Of a DNA stretch of 64,000 nucleotides, positions 55,385-62,837 are shown piece by piece. The DNA is from Bacteroidales bacterium (GTDB lineage Bacteria; Bacteroidota; Bacteroidia; Bacteroidales; ML635J-15). Every line of letters starts with the position of its first letter. The first letter of the stretch is position 1. The DNA lies in the NCBI GenBank assembly GCA_017620015.1, contig JAFZRE010000033.1, forward strand, positions 210,530 through 274,529, written 5' to 3'. The position numbers and the translations under genes were made by a program. Under the pieces are notes generated by a model that worked only from the letters and a program-made list of their open reading frames with translations, was not told where the DNA came from and did no database searches.

Positions 55385-55388
55385 TTAC

Positions 55389-56519
55389 ATGAAATTCAGA
55401 TTTTTAGCATTAGCAGTAATCGCCCTTGCCTTAGTTTCGTGCAAGGAGCAGAAACCGAAAATTGAAACCGCAGCAGACGAATCAATCGTATATTTCTGCA
55501 AGGACATTACCCCCGAAAACATTCTTAAGCTATACGAAGCACTAGGCGTGAAGCAGGAAGGCAAAATCGGTCTTAAAGTACATTTCGGTGAAGATGGAAA
55601 CCAGAACTTCCTGAATCCGGAACTTTTGAGGCCACTGGTTGAAAAAGTCAACCCCACTTTCGTGGAAACCAACGTATTGTATGTAGGCAAACGTCGTTAC
55701 ACCGACTCGCACATAGCATTGGCAAAGGAACACGGATTTACCTTCGCCCCCATCGACATCCTTGATGCCGACGGCGAAACCGAAATCCCCGCCGAAGGGC
55801 TGAAGCACTACACAAAAATCAAGACTGGCAGCCACTTCAACGACTACGACAACTACATCATCTACTCGCACTTCAAAGGTCACGGATCAGCCGGTTTCGG
55901 CGGTGCAATAAAGAACGTATCTATGGGACTTGCCTCTCCTGGCGGAAAAATGGCAATGCACGCCACAAACTTCCCGACTACGGCCGACCCAGAAGCTTGC
56001 GTAAACTGCCAACGCTGTGTTAGCCAGTGTCCTGCACAGGCAATAACAATCGGAGAAAACGGACCTGTAATCGACACAACAAAGTGCATTGGTTGTGCAA
56101 AATGTATTGCCGAATGTCCGCTCAAGATTTTCAAGCCAGACTGGAAAGAAATCGAAGAAAACGTATTCCTTGAGCGTCTGGTTGAATATGCAAAGGTTCT
56201 TAGCGAAGCAAAACCAATGGTTTACATCAATGTAATGGACAACATTTCAAAGACTTGCGACTGTTCCGCAAAGGCTCCCGCCCCATTTATGGAAAAAGTC
56301 GGCGCTGTGGCTTCTACCGACATCGTTGCAATAGAAATGGCTTGCCACCAGCTAACCGCAGCAAAATACGGCAATGATGATGCATTCAAGGAAGTGAACG
56401 GTGTAAGCGGTTTCGGTCAGGTACAATATGCTCACCAGCTTGGAATGGGCAATATGAAGTATGTACTTGTTGATGTGATTACTGGCGAACGCATTAGCAT
56501 CGAAGATGCGATAAAGTAA
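55389..56519 (+). CDS. DUF362 lipoprotein with two 4Fe-4S clusters
   Basis: 376 residues. Sec-type lipoprotein signal with lipobox LVSC (Cys18), then DUF362 (GLKVHFGEDGNQNFLNPELL; NYIIYSHFKGHGSAGFGGAIKNVSMG), and a bacterial ferredoxin pair CVNCQRCVSQCP ... CIGCAKCIAECP in the middle. In Bacteroidota the family is known as DUF362 proteins, usually cytoplasmic. The lipoprotein signal is unexpected for a protein with iron-sulfur clusters. Four bases after the MauE/DoxX-thioredoxin gene, so probably a redox pair. Confidence 0.85.
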   Translation: MKFRFLALAVIALALVSCKEQKPKIETAADESIVYFCKDITPENILKLYEALGVKQEGKIGLKVHFGEDGNQNFLNPELLRPLVEKVNPTFVETNVLYVGKRRYTDSHIALAKEHGFTFAPIDILDADGETEIPAEGLKHYTKIKTGSHFNDYDNYIIYSHFKGHGSAGFGGAIKNVSMGLASPGGKMAMHATNFPTTADPEACVNCQRCVSQCPAQAITIGENGPVIDTTKCIGCAKCIAECPLKIFKPDWKEIEENVFLERLVEYAKVLSEAKPMVYINVMDNISKTCDCSAKAPAPFMEKVGAVASTDIVAIEMACHQLTAAKYGNDDAFKEVNGVSGFGQVQYAHQLGMGNMKYVLVDVITGERISIEDAIK

Positions 56520-56554
56520 TTTGAAAATTTGACGATTTGATAATTTCACACAAT

Positions 56555-56586
56555 AAAAAAATCACGGTAGTTGCCGTGATTTTTTT
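56555..56586. terminator. Bidirectional terminator
   Basis: AAAAAAATCACGG (56555-56567) pairs with CCGTGATTTTTTT (56574-56586), loop 6; T runs exist on both strands. It separates the convergent redox pair and methyltransferase. Confidence 0.92.
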
Positions 56587-56599
56587 ATTATATTTCTAA

Positions 56600-57088
56600 C
56601 TAAAATGGTAAAAATCTGCCTGTCCTTTTGCAATAGGCTTCGTACTCTTCCCCAAAGTCTTTGCGAAGACGCTTCTCCTCGGTACGCACCTGCACAAGCA
56701 TTATGACTATAACCGCAGCAAAGACCAGTAGCGACTGCCACGTCCAAAGCCACACACACACACCAGCATAATATACGAAACTGCCTGTCAGCATAGGATT
56801 GCGACTAAGACGATAAGGACCACTAGTCATCAAATGCTTTGTTCGCGGAGCTACCTCGTGTCCAAAGGCATCCAATGGATTGCCATCGCCCTTGCGCTTC
56901 ATATACACTATCGACCAAACACTTAGCGATATACCGACAACAGCAAGCACCACAGCCACAACAATACGCCATACACAGGCAAAACAAAGCTCAGGCATAA
57001 GCGACGCAAACCACATAACTGCCGGCACAAGCAGTACAAACAACAGTCCGCCAAGCACATAACCCAAAATATTCCTCATAGTTTTCAT
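56600..57088 (-). CDS. Isoprenylcysteine/phospholipid methyltransferase family membrane protein
   Basis: 162 residues, four hydrophobic segments. The SAM-binding C-terminal signature is present: GPYRLSRNPMLTGSFVYYAG and RTEEKRLRKDFGEEYEAYCKRTGRFLPF. The family (PEMT/ICMT-like) methylates lipids or small molecules in bacteria; the substrate here is unknown. Ten bases after the DUF2461 gene on the same strand. Confidence 0.86.
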   Translation of the reverse strand: MKTMRNILGYVLGGLLFVLLVPAVMWFASLMPELCFACVWRIVVAVVLAVVGISLSVWSIVYMKRKGDGNPLDAFGHEVAPRTKHLMTSGPYRLSRNPMLTGSFVYYAGVCVWLWTWQSLLVFAAVIVIMLVQVRTEEKRLRKDFGEEYEAYCKRTGRFLPF

Positions 57089-57098
57089 ACATGCAAAT

Positions 57099-57761
57099 TT
57101 AATACATTTCTATTGCATACTCCACCGACTTGTTTAGCAAGCTATTAAATGCGAAAGTTTGACGCAAGTCGGCAACCACATGTTCCACAAAATCATTGTC
57201 GAGAATATAACTTTCGTCAATGTCCTTCTCCACAAGAAAACTCTTAAGCCTATAATAATCAGCGAATTCATCTTCCGAATTAAAACCTGCTGGAACTTTC
57301 TTGAGAGAATCTTCCCACGAAAGAGAAAAGCCCTTTGCCTTGCGTATTGCCTTGTCGAAATTCTTGCCGTCGAGCATAATCTCCTCTCGTACACTCTTTA
57401 CAAAACGAGGCTCAGGGCACCACAATCCGGCACAAATAAAATACCTAACATTGGGCTCAATATGAACATAATAGCCAGCATATCCGCTCTTTTTTCCGTG
57501 CGGACACACAAACGTACCTATGTGCTGCTTGTAGGGAGTCTTGTCGTGAGAAAAACGCAAGTCGCGGTAGATGCGATAAGTGCAGTCCTTAACTTGCAAG
57601 CCCTCTACCGACTTGTCGAAACTTGCAAGACCAGCAATCAGTTTCTGCGAAAACTCATTATGCACAGCCATCATCTCCTTGTACTGGTCCTTGTGAGCAT
57701 CAAACCATTCCTTATTGTTATTCTGCTGTAACTGCTTGAAAAAATCCAAAACTCGTTTCAT
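57099..57761 (-). CDS. DUF2461 (TIGR02453) protein
   Basis: 220 residues. The family start FFKQLQQNNNKEWFDAHKDQY, the RIYRDLRFSHDKTPYK motif and the GYYVHIEP strand are diagnostic. Members occur widely in bacteria and fungi; no activity is known. Probably co-transcribed with the methyltransferase. Confidence 0.87.
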   Translation of the reverse strand: MKRVLDFFKQLQQNNNKEWFDAHKDQYKEMMAVHNEFSQKLIAGLASFDKSVEGLQVKDCTYRIYRDLRFSHDKTPYKQHIGTFVCPHGKKSGYAGYYVHIEPNVRYFICAGLWCPEPRFVKSVREEIMLDGKNFDKAIRKAKGFSLSWEDSLKKVPAGFNSEDEFADYYRLKSFLVEKDIDESYILDNDFVEHVVADLRQTFAFNSLLNKSVEYAIEMY

Positions 57762-57924
57762 TGCTAAAATGCATTAAATCATCAAAATACATATCACACA
57801 TTCTATAATCGCGAAATACGATGCGGTCATACTAATGCGATTTCATTTTAGGCAAAATTAATCAAAATCCGAATTCTCAAAAAAAATAGTTTTCAGCAAA
57901 AAGAATGCGTTTCAAAATTATTAG

Positions 57925-57932
57925 TATCTTTG
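57925..57932 (+). promoter_or_regulatory. -7 element of gpmI
   Basis: TATCTTTG, 28 bases before the gpmI ATG. Confidence 0.5.
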
Positions 57933-57960
57933 TAGGTTATTTATTATAAAGGTTAAACAG

Positions 57961-59490
57961 ATGAACGAAAACAAGAAAGCCATCCTTATGATACTTGACG
58001 GATGGGGAATCGGAAAGCACGACAAGGCCGATGTAATTGACTCGGCAAACACAATAAACTATCACAATTTTCTAAAGCAATATCCTCATTCGCAGCTTCT
58101 TGCCTGCGGTGAGAATGTCGGCCTGCCAGATGGACAGATGGGAAACTCCGAAGTTGGTCACCTCAACATTGGTGCTGGTCGCATCGTGTATCAGGACTAT
58201 GGTCGCATCAACAACGCCATCGCCAGCGGCGACTTTTTCAAGAACGAAAAACTCAACGAAGCCTTCGACTATGCTCTGAAGAATGGCAAGCAGGTTCATC
58301 TGCTCGGACTTGTCTCCAACGGCGGCGTACACTCGTCGGACAAGCACCTCGAAGCACTGATAAAGATGTCGGATATGAAAGGTTGCAAGCATACTTTCGT
58401 CCACGCCCTCACCGATGGTCGCGACACCGACCCCAAGAGCGGAATCGGCTTCGTAAAGGGAATTGTCGATTATATGTCGGAAAACAAGTCAGCTGTAAAA
58501 CTTGCCTCGCTCGTTGGTCGCTACTATACTATGGACCGCGACAAGCGATGGAACCGCATAAAACTTGGCTACGACTTGATGGTCAGTGGCATAGGCGAAA
58601 AATCGACAGACATAATTGTCTCTATGCAGAAATCGTACGACGAAGGCGTTACCGACGAATTCATAAAGCCGATAGTGATGGTTGACGGCAACGGCAATCC
58701 GCTCACGACCATTCAGCCCGATGATGTTGTCATCTGCTTCAACTTCCGCACAGACAGGCTTCGCCAGATAACCACCGCCCTCACCCAACAGGAATTTCCC
58801 GAAGAAGGAATGCACACCATTCCGCTCAAGTACTACACAATGACCTGCTACGACGAGAATTTCAAGGGCGTGAATGTTATCTACGGCAAGGAATATCCTC
58901 ATAATACTCTAGGTGAGGTCGTTTCGCGCAACGGACTGAAGCAGTTGCGCATAGCCGAAACCGAAAAGTACGCACATGTGACCTTCTTCTTCAACGGTGG
59001 CCGCGAAACCGAGTTCGAAGGTGAAAAGCGCATACTCATCCCCTCGCCCAAAGTTGCCACCTACGACCTGCAGCCCGAAATGAGCGCGTTCATCGTCAAG
59101 GACAACCTTGTTGCCGAAATCAACAAGAACGAACACAACCTCATTGTTGTCAACTTTGCAAACGGCGATATGGTCGGACACACAGGCGTTTACAAGGCAA
59201 TCTGGGAAGCAGTTGAGGATGTTGACAAGTGCATAGGCGAAGTGGTTGCCGCCGCCCGCAACAACGGCTACGATGTCATCATCATCGCCGACCACGGCAA
59301 CGCCGACAACGCCGTCAATCCCGACGGTTCGCCCAACACAGCCCACTCGCTCAACCCAGTCCCCTGCATTGCCATTTCCGACAAGGTAAAATCGCTGAAC
59401 AACGGCATCTTAGCCGATGTCGCCCCCACCATTCTGAAACTTATGAGCATAGAACAGCCAAAGGAAATGACAGGAAAGGCGTTGTATTAA
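57961..59490 (+). CDS. gpmI: 2,3-bisphosphoglycerate-independent phosphoglycerate mutase
   Basis: Mn2+-dependent interconversion of 3- and 2-phosphoglycerate. 509 residues, alkaline-phosphatase fold: [11 protein letters not shown] (metal Asp), [19 protein letters not shown] (catalytic Ser), [38 protein letters not shown] and [10 protein letters not shown]. Pairs functionally with ppdK in glycolysis. Single gene. Confidence 0.97.
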   Translation: MNENKKAILMILDGWGIGKHDKADVIDSANTINYHNFLKQYPHSQLLACGENVGLPDGQMGNSEVGHLNIGAGRIVYQDYGRINNAIASGDFFKNEKLNEAFDYALKNGKQVHLLGLVSNGGVHSSDKHLEALIKMSDMKGCKHTFVHALTDGRDTDPKSGIGFVKGIVDYMSENKSAVKLASLVGRYYTMDRDKRWNRIKLGYDLMVSGIGEKSTDIIVSMQKSYDEGVTDEFIKPIVMVDGNGNPLTTIQPDDVVICFNFRTDRLRQITTALTQQEFPEEGMHTIPLKYYTMTCYDENFKGVNVIYGKEYPHNTLGEVVSRNGLKQLRIAETEKYAHVTFFFNGGRETEFEGEKRILIPSPKVATYDLQPEMSAFIVKDNLVAEINKNEHNLIVVNFANGDMVGHTGVYKAIWEAVEDVDKCIGEVVAAARNNGYDVIIIADHGNADNAVNPDGSPNTAHSLNPVPCIAISDKVKSLNNGILADVAPTILKLMSIEQPKEMTGKALY

Positions 59491-59518
59491 GATAGGAAAT
59501 TCATAGGCAATCGAATTC

Positions 59519-59535
59519 TTGCGACAGTGTCGCAA
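59519..59535. other. Perfect palindrome after gpmI
   Basis: TTGCGACA-G-TGTCGCAA, an 8 bp inverted repeat with a single central base, 29 bases after the gpmI stop. It could be a weak terminator (no T run) or a protein site for the following locus. It resembles the GTCGCACC palindrome at 8293. Confidence 0.4.
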
Positions 59536-59568
59536 ACATTTACAACTCCCTACTATTATGATATATAA

Positions 59569-59576
59569 TAGATTTG
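59569..59576 (+). promoter_or_regulatory. Possible -7 element of the hsdM transcript
   Basis: TAGATTTG, about 115 bases before hsdM and just before the small frame at 59580. Confidence 0.35.
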
Positions 59577-59579
59577 GCA

Positions 59580-59669
59580 ATGGCAGACAAATACCTTGGC
59601 AAATATCGTTCAGAAACACGGCGTGTCGATTGGCACGGATACAAGAGGAATAAGAGAGAAACGGAATAA
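59580..59669 (+). pseudogene. 29-codon frame resembling a RAYT transposase N-terminus
   Basis: The frame begins MADKYLGKYRSETRRVDWHG and stops at 59669. KY..KYR...R.. W is how many REP-associated tyrosine transposases begin, before the strand that is missing here. It may be the stump of such a gene, or a leader peptide in the hsdM 5' region. No downstream frame continues it. Confidence 0.3.
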
Positions 59670-59690
59670 AGCATTAAAAGAAACTAGACT

Positions 59691-61253
59691 ATGGCAAAAC
59701 AAGCAACATCCAAAGCATCAAAAAGCATGGAAACCGCCCTTTGGGAATCGTGCAACAAAATGCGAGGTTCGGTGGAACCTGCCGAATACAAGCATGTCGT
59801 ATTGAGCCTTATCTTCCTGAAATATGCAGGAGACCGCTTCGAACAGCGAATGCACGAACTCATAGAGCAAGGCCTTGAAGAATACATCGACCAAGTGGAT
59901 TTCTACACTGCCGACAATGTTTTCTACCTGCCGCAAGAATGCCGTTGGTCGTACATTATGCAAAACTCAAAGCAGGACAACATATTCCAGATTATCGACG
60001 ACGCACTTGCCGACATTGAAAAGAAAAACAAGCAACTGGCAGGAGCACTTCCAAGCAACTACTACTCCAACCTGGGACTCGACAGGACAAAGTTTGCATC
60101 GCTGCTCGATGAAATAAACAAGCTCGACACGCAAAAGGACAAGGACAACGACCTGATTGGACGCGTTTACGAATTCTTTCTCGGCAAGTTTGCTATCGCC
60201 GAAGGAAAGGGCAAAGGTGAATACTATACCCCGAAATCAGTTGTCAACCTTATAGCCGAACTCATTGAGCCATACGACGGTAAAATATACGACCCTTGCT
60301 GTGGTTCGGGCGGTATGTTTGTGCAGTCGCTCAAGTTCGTACAATCCCACGGAGGTAACCGCAAGAACATAAGCGTATATGGACAGGAATTGACTAAAAC
60401 CACATACAAGCTGGCACGAATGAACCTTGCCATACGCGGACTTTCATCGGACATTAGACTGGGCGACACATTCCACAACGACCAGCACAACGACCTGAAA
60501 GCCGACTACATTATGGCAAATCCGCCATTCAATCAGGCAGCCTGGCGCGAACAGAGCCAACTTGTGTCAGATGGTCGCTGGCAGGGATTCGACACTCCCC
60601 CTACTTCTAATGCCAACTACGGGTGGATACTGCACATACTATCAAAGCTATCGACCAACGGAGTTGCAGGTTTTCTGCTTGCCAACGGTGCACTTAGTGC
60701 CGATGGTACAGAACTGTCGATACGTAGCAAACTGCTCGAAAAGGGCAAAGTCGAATCTATAATCATTCTGCCTCGCAACTTATTCTATTCTACCGACATA
60801 AGTGTTACCCTATGGATTCTTAACAACAACAAGAAAGCCCATACCACGGTGAAAAACGGACAGGAAATCCACTACCGCGACCGTGAGCACGAGGTTCTGT
60901 TTTTCGACCTGCGCAACCTTGGCGACCCATACGAGAAGAAATACATAGAACTCGGTGATGCTCTCCGCAAGCGCGTTGCCGACACCTATCACCGCTGGCA
61001 ACAGGAAGGATACGAAGAAACCTACCACGACGAACCCGAATTTTGCAAATCGGTTGACCTTGCAACTCTCAAGGACAAAGGCTATTCGCTTGTGCCAAGC
61101 AAATATATCGAGTTCATAAACCGCGACGAGAAAATCGACTTTGATGTGAAGATGAAGCAACTGCAAGGCGAAATGCGCGAACTGCTGAAGCAAGAAGAGG
61201 AAAGCGAAAAAGAACTGAAAGAACTTTTTGAAAAATTAGGTTATAAACTCTGA
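59691..61253 (+). CDS. hsdM: Type I restriction-modification methyltransferase subunit
   Basis: N6-adenine methylase, the M subunit of an M2S complex. 520 residues. Helical HsdM N-terminal domain (1-150), SAM motif I KIYDPCCGSGGMFVQ, catalytic motif IV ANPPFN (NPPF), and the EYYTPKSVVNLIAEL motif in between. The C-terminal coiled coil (MKQLQGEMRELLKQEEESEKELKELF) contacts HsdS. Hence hsdM - fic - hsdS. No hsdR lies in the window; it may follow hsdS or lie elsewhere. Confidence 0.96.
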   Translation: MAKQATSKASKSMETALWESCNKMRGSVEPAEYKHVVLSLIFLKYAGDRFEQRMHELIEQGLEEYIDQVDFYTADNVFYLPQECRWSYIMQNSKQDNIFQIIDDALADIEKKNKQLAGALPSNYYSNLGLDRTKFASLLDEINKLDTQKDKDNDLIGRVYEFFLGKFAIAEGKGKGEYYTPKSVVNLIAELIEPYDGKIYDPCCGSGGMFVQSLKFVQSHGGNRKNISVYGQELTKTTYKLARMNLAIRGLSSDIRLGDTFHNDQHNDLKADYIMANPPFNQAAWREQSQLVSDGRWQGFDTPPTSNANYGWILHILSKLSTNGVAGFLLANGALSADGTELSIRSKLLEKGKVESIIILPRNLFYSTDISVTLWILNNNKKAHTTVKNGQEIHYRDREHEVLFFDLRNLGDPYEKKYIELGDALRKRVADTYHRWQQEGYEETYHDEPEFCKSVDLATLKDKGYSLVPSKYIEFINRDEKIDFDVKMKQLQGEMRELLKQEEESEKELKELFEKLGYKL

Positions 61254-61285
61254 GATTCAACATATTAGCACAATCATTTATTATA

Positions 61286-61318
61286 AAACTTTATAATTGT
61301 TTATAAATTATAAAGAAT
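61286..61318. repeat. fic palindrome, upstream copy
   Basis: CTTTATAATT (61289-61298) and AATTATAAAG (61306-61315) form a perfect 10 bp inverted repeat with a 7-base loop. The 33-base block recurs at 62674-62706 with three mismatches, all in the loop. A second, overlapping palindrome TTATAAAACTTTATAA lies at 61281-61296. It occupies the expected -33 region of the fic promoter. Confidence 0.9.
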
Positions 61319-61325
61319 AATAAAA

Positions 61326-61341
61326 TATTTTTGTATTTTTG
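61326..61341 (+). promoter_or_regulatory. Tandem -7 elements of fic
   Basis: TATTTTTG occurs twice in a row (61326-61333, 61334-61341), 24-31 bases before the fic ATG at 61365. The region expected for -33 boxes is the palindrome. Confidence 0.6.
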
Positions 61342-61364
61342 TAGCCGAAAAAATATATGCTAAC

Positions 61365-62684
61365 ATGATTGAAAAACCGCCAACAACAAACTATATAGAA
61401 GCCGCCAGTACAATAATGACGCCTCAATATTCCAAACTGGAACCGCTTATAAACAAAATAAACGACGAATATGAATATTGGGACAGTGTAAAGTACAAAA
61501 AACGCCCAGAAGGTTATTCTGCAGAACAACTTTGGAATTATGTAAAGTTGTCTCGATTTATGAAGAATACAATACTTTGGGACAAATACGGCATTCACAT
61601 GTGCATAACCAACTACATGCAACAAACATGTCATGAGTTAGATATGAATTTTGGTGGTTTTTGGGGCAGTGAATCAATATTGCCGCCCCAAGAGAAAGAA
61701 CGGTACCTTGTCAGTTCGTTGATGGAAGAGGCAATCTCTTCGAGCCAGATGGAAGGCGCATCAACAACTCGCGTTGTTGCAAAAGAAATGCTTCGCAAAA
61801 AGATATCGCCTAAAAACAAATCGCAGCAGATGATTGTTAACAACTATAACACCATACAATATATAGTCAACCATCGGGACGAACCGCTTACCAAGGAAAG
61901 CCTTTTGCACATCCACAAACTTATGACAGATAATGCCATTGACAATCCAGATGCCGCAGGTCGTTTCCGCGACAACGACGACGTAGTAGTAGCAAACATA
62001 ATGGAGAACGAAATAGTCCATCGTCCACCATCGGTCAACGACATACCGGCATTTGTCGATACACTTTGTACTGTATTCAACACCGACTCTTATAAAACAT
62101 TCATCCATCCTATTATCAGGGGGATCATTATACACTTCATGGTAGCATACATGCACCCATTTGCTGATGGCAACGGACGTACAGCGCGTGCACTTTTCTA
62201 TTGGTATATGCTTAAAGAAAAATATTGGATGACAGAATATCTATCGATTTCAAGAATCATAGCACGTTCAAAGATCAGCTACGAAAAATCGTTCCGCTAC
62301 ACAGAAATGGACGGAAACGACATCGGTTATTTTGTAACATACAATCTAAAAGTCATACAGAAGGCATTCCAAGAGCTTCAACAATACATCCAGCGCAAAA
62401 CTGCAGAGAAAGAAGCCGCTTCTTCGTTTATGCTACTTGGCAACATCAACGAACGCCAAGCGCAAATCATTCAGCTATATATCAACAAGCCAAAAGAAAT
62501 ACATACTGTCAAAGACTTCGAAATCAAATTCTCCGTCACTGCCATGACTGCAAAACGCGATATCGTAGGGCTTGTTGAGCGCGGAATACTTGAAGAAATA
62601 TCAATCAACAAGGTAAAGAAAGGGTATGTCAAAGGCGCAAGATTTAATGATGCCATTGCCCAAAACAAAAAACAAACTTTATAA
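61365..62684 (+). CDS. Fic-domain protein with C-terminal winged helix, inside the hsd locus
   Basis: 439 residues. Fic core HPFADGNGRTARALFYW (His264 catalytic, 264-272 HPFxDGNGR) indicates AMP or other nucleotidyl transfer to a hydroxyl. A class II auto-inhibitory helix is visible N-terminal to it: S126-SQM-E130-G131 in ISSSQMEGA. Residues about 370-430 form a winged helix (IQLYINKPKEIHTVKDFEIKFSVTAMTAKRDIVGLVERGILEE). Placed between hsdM and hsdS. Its last codons and stop (act tta taa) are the left arm of the downstream palindrome. Confidence 0.92.
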   Translation: MIEKPPTTNYIEAASTIMTPQYSKLEPLINKINDEYEYWDSVKYKKRPEGYSAEQLWNYVKLSRFMKNTILWDKYGIHMCITNYMQQTCHELDMNFGGFWGSESILPPQEKERYLVSSLMEEAISSSQMEGASTTRVVAKEMLRKKISPKNKSQQMIVNNYNTIQYIVNHRDEPLTKESLLHIHKLMTDNAIDNPDAAGRFRDNDDVVVANIMENEIVHRPPSVNDIPAFVDTLCTVFNTDSYKTFIHPIIRGIIIHFMVAYMHPFADGNGRTARALFYWYMLKEKYWMTEYLSISRIIARSKISYEKSFRYTEMDGNDIGYFVTYNLKVIQKAFQELQQYIQRKTAEKEAASSFMLLGNINERQAQIIQLYINKPKEIHTVKDFEIKFSVTAMTAKRDIVGLVERGILEEISINKVKKGYVKGARFNDAIAQNKKQTL

Positions 62685-62706
62685 TTGTTGCAAAATTATA
62701 AAGAAT
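62674..62706. repeat. fic palindrome, downstream copy
   Basis: CTTTATAATT (62677-62686) and AATTATAAAG (62694-62703), loop 7, overlapping the fic stop codon. 30 of 33 bases match the upstream copy, the differences being in the loop. It lies about 100 bases before the hsdS -7 element. Confidence 0.9.
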
Positions 62707-62741
62707 TAGCAAGACACAAACACCATACTGAACGCCAAAAA

Positions 62742-62772
62742 TTAGGGGAATTTTTCCTAAAACTTCCCCTAA
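62742..62772. other. Inverted repeat before the hsdS promoter
   Basis: TTAGGGGAA (62742-62750) and TTCCCCTAA (62764-62772), 9 bp with a 13-base loop, ending 30 bases before the hsdS -7 element. It may be an operator or a terminator-like hairpin in the fic-hsdS gap; no T run follows. Confidence 0.55.
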
Positions 62773-62801
62773 ATTCCTTTATCTCTCGTTCTAAAAACAA
62801 T

Positions 62802-62809
62802 TATCTTTG
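62802..62809 (+). promoter_or_regulatory. -7 element of hsdS
   Basis: TATCTTTG, 28 bases before the hsdS ATG, which follows a run of 16 A. Confidence 0.55.
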
Positions 62810-62837
62810 TGACCAAATAACAAACAAAAAAAAAAAA

